Below, piece by piece: positions 47,001-58,926 of a stretch of DNA of 64,000 nucleotides. The position numbers and the translations under genes were made by a program. This DNA comes from Pithys albifrons albifrons (lineage: Eukaryota; Chordata; Aves; Passeriformes; Thamnophilidae): contig NC_092497.1 in NCBI RefSeq assembly GCF_047495875.1, positions 78,275,749 to 78,339,748 of the forward strand. Direction: 5' to 3'. Each line of letters starts with the position of its first letter. Within the stretch, counting starts at the first letter, position 1. The notes under the pieces were generated by a model. The model searched no databases. It saw only the letters and a program-made list of their open reading frames with translations, and was not told where the DNA came from.

Positions 47001-50000
47001 TTTCTGTAAGTGGCAAGTTACAGAAGCTAGCAAAGCTGTGCCATCAGCCAAATATTCAAGCCTGTTTAAATATTGATATATGTTTTTAAAAACATATGTT
47101 TCTGCTTTTAAGAATAATATCAACATTCTGTCTATTTCTTCTGATTTAACTATATTTTAGCATCAAGGTAACAGAAGCAGCACATAGATACGGATTTTGG
47201 TCATTGTCTTGTCCTAAAGTTTCTCATGTTGACTGTGAGCTTTCAAAAAACATCATAATTTGTTTTTATAGATGTTGTCTCAGGTCTGCCTTTATATTTT
47301 AGTGAAATTGATTGTGCATTCCTGTCTGTAGTCCATGTGGCATAATTGGTTCCTTTTATCTCCATTTGCACTGTCTTTGCCTTAACTAAAGCGAATTGTG
47401 AGTCTGAGTTGCGTATGGTGCCGTGCTGCTGTATGTACCATGACAGCAGTTGAAGCTGTCCAGTTTGTTTTTTTTTTGTTTTGGACCATGTTATAAAACT
47501 TCAAGACTTCACTGATTTTGAAACCCTGCCTAGATATGTATTTCTCTGACAGTGCCACATTCATCAGTCCCTCAAACCATAACCGCTTCCCTACCATTCC
47601 ACCTGCCCCCCTGCTGTCGGTATGTAATAGCGAGAAATACATTGTTTGATACTGTAGTTAGACAATGTCTTGAAGAGAAAATGGATAGATAATACATTAC
47701 TTATTAGAGCAGGAAAATTCATTGTAAGGACAAGATGAGTTTTATTTTAGTAGCAGATAGAGTCATTAGGCAATAATGAAATGCAGTGTTTTTCTCGGTG
47801 CTGTGCTATGTTAGGAGATCATTCAGTGTGTTTTCTTTAAAGGTGAATCACATTTCTTTAAGCAGGCCAAGATAAGGCAAGCAGCAAAGCACAACCTTTT
47901 TGTCTTCATGATGGCTTTTACAGCTGTGTATAGAAAGCTAAGGAGACTGCCCTAAATAGCAACATCCAACAAGGGATTTTCTTTCTGCAAAGACTGCCTT
48001 CACTGAAGAGAATGAAGAAAGGCTTGAGAAGCTAAGGCTGAGGAAAAAAAGGAATTAATTCTGTTAAACAATGCATACAACTCATAGTTGTTTAATCTAC
48101 TGTATCTTTGAGATTTCAGTGTTTGTCAAGAGATTAAATTATCATCTTCAGTCTATAATGGTCCTTTTGTTTACAGTTTGAGTAAGCACAACAGTAGATA
48201 TCTCATACAAATTTTTCATTCTACTAAAAAAATAATATACTGATAAGAAGTGTGATAATTAAGCTCAAAAAACAGGCTGGTCTCATAAGGGAAATCGTTT
48301 TCAGACTCGAGTCTTTCTTGTTCAAAAAGTTATTAGACTGCAGGATTTATTTTGCAAGTAAATTGAAAATTAAATTATGCCTCAGAGGCCTTATTAATTC
48401 TTTAAAAACAATATTTAAAATGTGATATTTATGATGAGGCCTTTACATTGTTACTTTAATACAATATTTCATCTCTATTAAAATATAAGGTGGGTGTATT
48501 AAAGATATCTTTCTTATTTTTCTCTTTCATAGATCTTGTAATAATTTTGCAATATTCTACTTCAGGAATAAGTTGAAAGGGTGTGTTCTTCTTCATGACC
48601 TCTGTTTTCTTTATTTCATATAAGTAGCCTGAATAGCTTTATTTATATTATACTCATATAAATCTAAATTAACAATCTAAATAAAGGAGGCACTCTTAAC
48701 ATTAACTGTCGATATGTCCATGCAATGGCCCTTAATTGTAGTGCACTTGCAAAATTCTTGTAAACATTAGGTGTAAGCTTTTGATTTTCATTAAATTGTC
48801 CATTTTTAAAAATTTGTTTATCTGTTTACTATCCACTGCTTTATTCTTCCTTGTGAATGTATAACAAAAAATGTAAAAATGACCCTTGGAAATGAACTTT
48901 TTACCTTTCTGTAAGTCTCTTAATCCAGAGTGAACAAAATCATGATTTATCTTCAGCTCTCTTTTTCTTTCCTGTCTGTCCAAATGATTGAGGGTTGTCT
49001 ATGAGATACTATCCACTACCACTGGCCTACAGTAAATTGTTCATATCCATATCTTTGGGGCTGGGGCATGGATTTGTAATCCTTCATGTTGAGACAGCAG
49101 TTGAACATGATAAATTTTAAGAATCTGCTTGCTTTTTTACAGTTGTTCATACTAGTAAGGTAATTTTCTGTCATCTTATGTCTTACTAATACACTTCAGT
49201 CATGTCTATCTGACAGGCTTCTGACTTGAGCTGAAATTCTTGTTATTTCCTGTCAAGTACATGACCTTGTACTTTCTGATGCCAGGCTTTATTCTATTTC
49301 TGTTATTCTGCCATCATGTAGTTCTTTCGTTTGATATCTTGATTCTCCTCTGTATTGATGACACACAGAGATGAATTCATAAATATATCACTAGTTTTTA
49401 TTTCATGGTCTTAGTGAAATTAAGGAATGTGTTAATTCTGAGATTAATTCCTAGGTAATTTGATTCTCCTCAATATCTCATATTACCATTTTTGTGTCTT
49501 TATGCAGCATGTAGTTCCTTTTTTCATGTACTCATGAATGGCTAGCAATTTCTGATTTAACAATAGATAAAATCAGCCTCTGCTTTTCAATCTAAAAATT
49601 GCCTGTCAGAGAAAAACATAGATTACTTTGACATGACCTGCATGAGATAACCTTTATTCCATTTGATCCAGTTTTCAATTTACCTCCATTTTCTTAAATG
49701 TTCTTTCAAAATGTTTCTAAAGTCCTACACATCATTGAAGTCAGATTCACAGATTTTGTCCTAGCTGTTTTGTACCTGTTGTACCTTTCTCATCCTCTCC
49801 ATTCTGTATTTATACTACACAGAGTAATGCACTTACTTCCAATTTGCCCTGTTAGGTTAGTTTATGGTGCTTTTATCTGTATCTGTAGTATCATGTATCA
49901 GGTTTTCAAAAATTTGAGATACAGACTCTTCTGAATAGAGCTGAGGTGTTATAATGGACTTCTGTTGGCTTTTTGTTTGTTTTTAATTTATTCACTTTGC

Positions 50001-53000
50001 CTATTCTACTTTGATCCCTTTGGTCATCAGTCACATTTCTAAAATATTTTGGGAGAGATTGTTATATAATTCAATAGCTAACATCATATTTGAGGACAAG
50101 AAAAGAAATTCCACATTTAAACTTAGATGTTTTCATACTTAAAAGTAACTGAGATATGTAAAATAGAACTTTGAATGTCTCACCAATAAACATAGGCACT
50201 CTCTACTTGTTAAACATACCGATTATCAGGATCATGGATATTAAAAGATAAACATGTACTCAGAATTTGTTCTAAAATTTCATCATAAGATGAGAGGTAA
50301 CAGCTGATAAATGTTTAAGTAACATGAACTATGGAAGTATTTCTGGGATTACTGCTTCTAAAAATACTTTGCATGTACTTTATTTTATCTTTGCTTTTTA
50401 TTATTTTAAGAAGGAACAATCTAATTTAATTTTGTAGTGTTGGTTTTTCTTTTGCTCATTTTCCTCATCTGGTTAAATCAAATAAGTACCTGACTTGATG
50501 CAAGTGAATAAATTATTTGAATTAAAAAAAAAACAAAACAACAAACCCTAGTAAAATTAAGACCCTCATCAGACAAAAGCTAATCTAACAGCATTGAGTT
50601 CTGTCTGTTATGCCCAATAGAAATGTTTTAGTTGTGTAGTATGTCTCCCTTCCAAGTTCCTCAGTAGAGATTTTTGGAGTCTCTTGATTTTGTTGTAAAA
50701 TTTATTGATTAATGTTATTCAGGCAATCAAGTATTTTAAAAATGTTACATAGTTATTTCATGAAGTGTGAAATTTGTAAATATCTGTGTTTATACATCTT
50801 GACATAACATACATTTGTAACTTTAGATAGTTACAATAATAGTATATAGACATTTTTCTATATGGAACAGGAAAATACTATGTCGTTTGTCTGGAGTTAC
50901 AGTTTTTTACCTCTCAGTGTGTATAAACATAATGGCAAATTACTAAATTGTGCTGCATTATAATAGTAATGGCACATCATTTTGAATAAATACAAGCAGT
51001 TAAATATAATGGTGGTTTAAGGAAAATTTCTTTGACTGATTTCAGGTGTTAGAGTACTTTTAATATGTAAATTTAAATAACTTTTATCTAACTATTACGT
51101 TAGACAACAGTATGAGAATTATAATAGTACCTCATTTACTTAAAATGAAAAGGAATTGCAAGTGGATTATATTAGGTGCGTCTTATATTGCATTCAGTTC
51201 CACAAGACAACTGTCCTTAGTTAGAATTTCTTTGCTATCAATCTTCTATTCTTCTGATAATATTGTCAGAGTGGGTATTCTCTGCTTGACTTAGGGTTTT
51301 GTTTGTCTGGTTGTTCATTTATGTAAAGGAGGAAGATTAATATTCTATGGTAATGTAGTGCCTTTCCAAATCTAAATAAAAATACAGGAAGGAAGAAAGT
51401 ACACGTGATGATATTGTGTAATTGACTAGGGCTTTATAAGCAGAAAACATAGTATTTTTACTTCTACCTTAAAATGCTAAAACACCTAAAGATAGTGTTG
51501 ACCTGCTCTGAAGTGAGTTCAGAAGAATGCACTAATAATGACAAGTATTAGTATTAGGAAAAGTTTTAGGAAACAAGGGGTGATTATCCACCTCCCATGT
51601 GTATCTGTTTTTTGTGTTTTGTTTGTTTGATGTTGTTTTTCTGGGTTTTTAAAATTTTAGTTCCTGGGAGGCTTAATGTCAACTCTCCTGCTAAGCATCA
51701 AGGTTCAGAGGACTCTGTGAAATGAGAAATATAAAATTTAGATAGTCCAAACTTGAACTCTTCAGAAAGCTCTCAATCTTGATAGAGCCTTCTTCAACCT
51801 TGTTTTTCCTGTTAATATTTAAGAAATCATCAGCACATTCCTTCAGTTGCCACACAGACTGATTTCATATGTGTGTCTATCACATTAAACCCCAAAACTT
51901 ACAAGTAGAATGACTAGCAAAAAGAAACAGTAACAAAAAGATCTGACATGATAATAAAAAAATTTTTACATTCCTATGAATAAGCATTTCTGTAAGGGGA
52001 AGAGCTTGGCAGTAGCTGACTTTGAACTTTAACCCTGGAAAGGCTGCAAATGTGTGCATGCAGACTTAAGTTGTACTGGGGCTTCGTCCTCTCTGTAATA
52101 AATATATGGGTTTGAGAATAAGGAGCAAAGCTGGAAAAGGAACAAGTTAGTGAAATTGAACTTCTAAATTTCATATAACTACTTTTTTATTCAATTTTTG
52201 TTTAAAATTTTGATTAAAATATGAAATATTTTTATTTTATATATCTAGGTGGTTTTAATTCAATAAACTACATATGAAATATATTTTGAGAATGAATGAA
52301 TTTTGTTTCTGTCTGAAGGGTAAAAAGAAAACATCACAAAAGAAGCCACTTTTCAATGGACTTACATTTTGCAGCATAAAATTGAATATATATAAACTGA
52401 TGCAAGACATTTTGAGCATTACTGTAAACATTTACCAGTGTGTTGATTCTCTGGTGCCTTATAAGATGAAAGTCCATCTGGCAGCTTTGCCTCCAGGCAG
52501 GACATTAGTAAAATCCCTTTCTCAATTTTTATGAACTTTGTTATCTTTTGAACCTCACTTGTTCTTAAAATTGAGTTGAAATAAGGAAACAGAACAAAAA
52601 GTTAGACAGCAGAAAGGAGATAAAAATAGTCATTTACACTGTAGAAATATATAGTTGCAGAATTATTATACCTTGTATCTTTAGGGAGCGAAGTTAAACT
52701 TCGTAACTCTCTTATGTACCTCTTTTGAGTTCTTGGCTTACTTGGAAGAAAATAACTGTCCAGTTGCTTAATGCTTGTGAGACAGCCACTAAGTCTTTTC
52801 ATTGTTTATTCACACCATCTGGTATTTCTCAGAATTTTTCTGAAGGTAAATATCGTGGAAATTTTATGTATGCAGATGGCATAGTAATGGATATTGTGAG
52901 CTAAGTTGGAGAGATGCAAATGCCTTTCAGTTTTGTTCGGTGTGTTGCACCAGAACAACCTGGGAAATAATTTAAGGTCCTGGTAGAAGTCTAAGTGCAG

Positions 53001-53999
53001 AAAAGAAGCATCCTGCCTCTGGCATTTTATAATACATCTATCTGAAGCAAATGCCATCAAAAGTAAACTGAACATGAAGATGAGCAGAAATAAATAGTGC
53101 TGGCTATTTGTTCTTCATGATGTAAGACTGTGATATTTGCTTGTTCACTGTTACTTGTTTTGACTGTAAATATTATGAGATTGCTCTGGGAGGAGAATGT
53201 TACGAATTTTGCAAGATGAGCAAGAACAATCTCTAGTTTCCTAATGAAGTTGTGTACAATCTCCACCTGAGACCATTTAGATTTACTACTGCAACACTGT
53301 TAAGTACCAGGCTCTCCCCCGGGCCCTGCCTTTCTGTCCATCAGCAAGTACTACTTACTTCACCTCTTTTTTCCACTCTCTGAAGGCAACAGGGCAAACA
53401 TGTTCTAAGTAATATATTTAATATACATAGACATAACTGCTGCAGCCACATAATTTAAGTCATCATGAGAAAGAACATATTTTAGCAGGCTAGCTTCAAG
53501 GGCTGAGGGTTTGGTATTGAAAACCAGCCCTCCCAGCCCAAATTACAGATACAGATGAAATTTACAATTGTTCTAACAACTCAGATGAAGTTTTTCAGTT
53601 CTGCTTCAATTCCATTTCCTATAAAAATAGATGCTGAATCTGGGAGGGAAGGAAAAAAATAGAATTGTCACCTGAAATATATTGCAAATACAATGTAAGC
53701 TGCCATGCTAGTTCACACAGTTTCCTTCACTTGTAATATATTTGCATCATAGACAGAGAGGCTAATCAGTCTTTCTTTAGGGATTGAATTTTGAATTTTT
53801 ATACTGATTTATAGAGTTGCTTCCTTTTTTCTTTCCCTATTTATTTTCTGCAGTCATGATAGTTTATTTATAATCTTTAAGGATACATCAACTATGACTT
53901 TGCTTTAGATAGATCATTGTTGGATCTGATTGAACTTTACTTTTTATTTACCTTTCAGATTTTTTCCTGTAATTGTAAAATTGGTATTATTTCAAATAT
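44079..53999. other. Unannotated AT-rich DNA (presumed intronic or intergenic)
   Basis: Nearly 10 kb without a recognised transposon or supported gene. A patch at about 44560-44830 is richer in GC and unexplained. A 100-bp segment at 46906-47005 is bounded by plausible splice signals but is not supported otherwise. Confidence 0.5.
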
Positions 54000-54003
54000 A
54001 TGC

Positions 54004-54583
54004 TGATGCCATGAATGACTCTTCCCCCCAAAAAGGACTTCGAGCCACGTTAGTGTAGGGTAAGACAAAAAGTAAAGGTCCTTTAATAACACAGGGCCTA
54101 CAGCCCACAGGAATACAGGATGACATGCCTGTGTCCCAGTTCTTGTTTCCATGGCTTTTATAATAAGATCCCTCCAATCATTGCTTTACACATTTATCAG
54201 TCCAGCCCCAGTCCCACCCCTGGTCCAGCCCCCTGGAATTGGGTCTGGGGTCGTCAGGACCCTCTGTCTTCATCAGCTCTTCTTCCTCAGGCACACAAAG
54301 GTCTCTTGGAGCTCATCCAATTCTGGCTTTTGGGTCACTCTGACCTATGTTTATGTTTCATTCTGTAGGCCTTCTGATATCCTTCAGCTCTTTACCTTGG
54401 AAAGGAGTCTAAACAAGATTAATTAACTAAAGGAATTTGAGCTCCCTGTTCTGGGACAGGGGTAGTGATAGAAAGGCATTAAACTTAAACTGTTAGAAAT
54501 ATTAACCCTCTAAAAATCTACAACTACTGTGTTCCTAAAATCTACAAAATGTGAAAATCAGAACAAAAACCCTTTCGGCATCA
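54004..54583 (-). mobile_element. Solo LTR, family A copy 3, antisense
   Basis: A 580-bp LTR in minus orientation, nearly the same as 6132-6713. The first ~205 bp in sense (54583 down to about 54379) match base for base; all of the roughly 15 differences lie in the remainder. Ends are TGATGCC...GGCATCA. Flanks are ATGC and TGCC, so the target duplication is unclear or mutated. Frames such as 54120-54426 are LTR sequence, not genes. Confidence 0.87.
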
Positions 54584-54587
54584 TGCC

Positions 54588-57500
54588 TTGACTCAAATTC
54601 TCTTTACTGATGTACAGAAATATTTTAATCACATGGCTTAAAGGTAATTTTCATAATTCTAAATCCTTTTAAAGTGTCTTGGTGTACTTAGCTTAATTGG
54701 AGCCTTGTTGTGCTTAATGTGTTTATTGTGTAAAGCACTGCATTTTTCATTTTACCTGAGCATCTCAGTTCTAAATTTCATGTATATTAAAAAGTGAGAA
54801 CAACACAAGTATAATGTCAAGTTTCGCTGCTTCTACTCCTAAAGACAACCTTCCAGAAACCAGATATATGAGGAATCTAACCTGATGCAGTACAACTTCT
54901 GAAGTTACATGAAAATATTTGCACCAACTGTATGAAAACTAAATGGAGCTCAAGAAGAATTCCATGTCTGTATTTTCATGCAGTGTTCCAGCACTAGGAC
55001 TTGAGAAATTGCCAGGAATATCATAAGCAACTTTGTGATCTCTTCTTCCTGCGTCACTCACTCCCAAGTGCTCTACGAGTTATCATGTGCCAGAAATTTA
55101 GCTGTGGCCGTGCTCTTTGGGTTACTGGGAATATTTAGCAATATGAGTAGAAGACCTCTGCTGCAGAATGGCCTCCGTATCAAGGATATCACAAGCACAT
55201 TTCATTTATTCTGGTAATTGTAGTAATTGTAAACTGTTCTACCTTCCCCTTTATTATCTAAATAATTTCTTCATAATATAATAATCTGTAATTCTAGGGC
55301 GTAATTTCTCTGAAGGCCAACTGTGTCCAAAACAGAACACTTTCAAAAATACTGTGAAATTTAGGAATGGCAATATGGCATGATTTCACTTGGAGTCAAT
55401 TTTCAAGTTAAAAAAAAAAGGTAAAAAAAGCAAAAAATCCTCAACAAAACAGTAATTAGTGAAACAATCCTGCATTGTTTCATAGGAAAAAGAGATGCAA
55501 TTTTATACTCCATTCACTTCCTAAATCTTGAGACTGTAATACCTTTTTAAAACAAAACAGCCTTACCAAGAAACAGTGGAAATGGTAAATGAAGGATAAT
55601 CTAATATTTTTAGTCTCCACAAAACTAGAAATAGTTAATGGAATTATTGCCTTTGAGAATAATTGACTTAGCACAAGCTCTTGTAAAGTATGCTTATAGG
55701 AGCTTCTCTTTCTGAACTCTAAGTGGCTTTTCCACTGAATTAAACATTTGACAAGTTTCTCATATCAGTTAAAAGAAAATCTCCAGTGAATAACTGATTA
55801 CTGTTGAATTGTGTATGGTTGAATAGAATAATCTTTCAATAAATATTGGAGATAAATTAGTAATAATAAAATGCCCATTCTATTTTTCATAACAAACTGC
55901 TACCTATTTATAAAGTTTAAAAATTGTATTTTGTTGTAATGCAAATATTAGAATTGTTTTAAAATGGGGGGAAAATGAACAGGCTTTTATAATTGAGTAA
56001 CTACATCCCTGAGTAAATACAAACACATTTTGCTTCCAAAAGCAACTTCAATATTTGGGTGTTAATATTCTAATAATTTAATATATTCAAAATTATAGTC
56101 CATAGAATTGCATATTTTTAATTTGTGTATAGCTAAATGAAAATAGGACATACTATTTAACTCTTTCTGATGCTTTTGCATCAGTCTGTGACAAGCTAAT
56201 ATTCTAGAAGAAATTGTGTCTTAAACAATCAAAGTTTTTGTCTCTTCAGTGCTGGATGACAGTTTAGAATTTCCGCTGTTATTCATGCATATTTAAAAGA
56301 AAGTGCTCTTACATTTTGGAAGTCCTGTGTTGATCCCACAGTTATGTAGAAGTGTAATTTAAGGAAGAAAAATTACTGTGAATCTTCTCCTATGCAGTTG
56401 TACATAACGTCGTTTTGCATTCAAAATTCTTTGGTCTTTTATGTTAGTGCAATTATCTGCAAGTGCTTGTTAACTTTGAGCACCACAAGATCTCACCTTA
56501 AATTTCTGAAATCAAAGAACTAGTCTAGTGCTTTGATGTTGGGTCCTTTTTAAAAAAATAAAATACATTGATGTTGGGAATAAACTAGCACTACAGTAAG
56601 GGACTGCAAGGCCTCTCCTGTGGAAAATACATTCAGAGATATGGCTGTAAATGGCCAAGTAATGATTGAAACCAAGATGTGTTTTACTCATCAAAAAACC
56701 GAATGAGGTCATAATTTTCTTTTTTTTTTCTCCCGCTTGTCATCCCTACTGAGGGAAAACAGGAAAACCTGTAATGCTTTAGATCAGATAGCAAGGAAGC
56801 TGGTGAATTGATGACCTGAAATTCATCCTGCTTATGGGGATCTGCATGACTTTGAGCTGTTATAGGAGGTCCTAAATCATGTCAGTTGTAGTCTTGCACT
56901 CCTGATATGAATGTTAAATGAAAGCCTACATGATTTTTGACAGTGAAAGCTTTTGCAGGCAGAGTAAATTAACAAAAATAGCAATGCTATTGGATTATTT
57001 CTCTTGTTTTTAAGCAATACAGTTGTAACTGTATAACTTTATACCTGAAACAGTGGTTAAAAATCATGAGTTAACTCAGTTATTATTAATGTGTCTTTAA
57101 TGTCAGTTAACATGGGAGTTGCTGACTCATGCCTGATTTCTGGGTACTAAGAACAAGGAAGTCCTTTATTTCACTTTTTTATGGATTTTCAAAACTGCCT
57201 GTGGTTCTCATGCTACTTTTCCCTAAGAAGTTCATGTTCAGATAAAAATAAGAAAAAAAACCCAGACAAACCACAAAGACAAAATAAAACAAATAGACAA
57301 ACAAAAAACCCAAACCAACCAATCAACCAACCAACCAACCAAAAAAAAAAACCAACAACAACAAAAAAAACCAAAGGAAAAAGCTTTAAGGAAGACAATT
57401 CCCAGCTATATAACAACCATGTCAGGTATTGAAGATCTATTGCAAGGTATGAATCTTTGCAAATGTCTGTGTTTAGATGTCTGTGTTTGTACTTCTTCCA

Positions 57501-58235
57501 TTCCTTTATAATTAAATTCTGATTACCTAACTGCAGTCTTTACACGCTTCGTTCTGGTCTGTCTTTTTGAGTTCTCAATGTTCAGTCACAAAGAGACTTC
57601 TGTACCTCCAGATGACAACAAGGTTGTCTGTGAACACAAAGGAAATTTGTTTTTTTTATACTCATAGCCTATTCTTGATATCTTCTTGTCATGAAATAAC
57701 TGCAGTTGTGAAAAGGAATGGCTGCTTGAAAGAACAGAAATATAGCGTTGCATGTATTTTGTTAAGGTAAAAATCGCATGCATGATGTGAATATATTAGA
57801 AAAAATTGACTGCTTAGTGTCCAAATTCTGTGCTGAATTTGTGTTACCTACTATCTGCAAAAGATGACAATTTTATCAGAAAATGGAAGACTTTATTTCA
57901 AAATCCAGAAAATAACTATCCCTGCGATGATAGTTATTTCCTTCATAAATTGTTTACATACACAAGGAAGCTGTTTCAAAACCCTAAACCCTTCTTTTTT
58001 TTTTAATCTTAGGCAATCAGCTCCCCTTCTTCTCCCTCTACCCTGTCCAAGAAACAGCTGAAATCTATTAATTACAACTCATGTTTAAATAAAAAAAAAA
58101 TAAAAAAAATCAAAGTAGTAAGCAGCAGAAAACCTCAGCAAGCAAAGCATTATGGTTTTCTTTGGCTCCTATATGTAGGTCCAGTGGAATTTGTGGAAAT
58201 GCCTAATATATCCATAAAATGAAAAGAATGGAAAA
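54588..58235. other. Unannotated AT-rich DNA
   Basis: No supported gene or transposon. It contains an A/C-rich low-complexity tract at 57245-57376. Confidence 0.5.
57245..57376. repeat. A/C-rich low-complexity tract with (CCAA)n
   Basis: Dominated by A with CCAACCAACC-type units near 57314-57340. Third such tract on this strand. Confidence 0.8.
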
Positions 58236-58926
58236 CACCAGTGACAGCTGCTGACTGTGGAAATAAATGACCCACTCTACACCTGGTGGAATGAAGGCAC
58301 AAAAGTGAATCTTTATTGAAGAACAACAGGAATATTTATAAGGTTCTGAGGGTAAGGCTATGAAACTTTGATGCAGTTGTGTGAGGGTAGGGACAGAGTG
58401 AGTAACTGGCAACTGGATAGCAAATGGGGGGAACAACTCGTCAAATAATGAGATAAGTAACCAAAAGGATCCCAGGGTTTAGGGCAGAGGCAGAAATGCG
58501 TGGAAGGGCAGGTGTGGTGCCAGCGGCTGCATCAGCAATTTGAGGCAGAGACGATCCCTGCGGGCCCAGTCCCGCTGGAGGCACCCTTGGTGGGTCCTGG
58601 ATACTGCCGCAGGAGCAGCTGCATCGACAGCATGAGGAAGGAACTATCCCCCTAGGTGTAGCCACCCTGACCCAGGAGACAAGCCCCCGCAGCTCAATGG
58701 CGTGGTGACTAATCAGGGAAAAAACTATTGGAGGAATAAATGTGACGGGACATCAGCCGCTCACGGGGGGTACAGAAAAATTTCCAAACCAAAAACCATA
58801 CAGGAAAAAGCATAACTTTTAAACTTCAACTGTCAAAGTCTCCCATATATGCGATTGGTCCGGTCCGAGCTGCTCCCCAGCGCTGTCCTCCTCATAGTTC
58901 TGTTTTAACGTTCTCACACACACTAG
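58236..58926 (-). mobile_element. Solo ERVK-type LTR with 6-bp target duplication
   Basis: The LTR is 58242-58920 (679 bp), minus sense, starting TGTGTGAGAA and ending CAGCTGTCA. Flanks are CACCAG (58236-58241) and CACTAG (58921-58926), a 6-bp duplication with one transition. A TATA (TTATAAAT) and an AATAAAG poly(A) signal are read on the minus strand (complements near 58333-58341 and 58310-58316). The layout and several blocks match the LTR at 13135-13919, so both belong to one class II family. CpG-rich U3 gives a local GC peak that should not be mistaken for a gene promoter. Confidence 0.85.

Noticed and set aside
58441..58680. GC-rich block as a host promoter or exon
   Set aside because: Inside the solo ERVK LTR with 6-bp flanking duplication.
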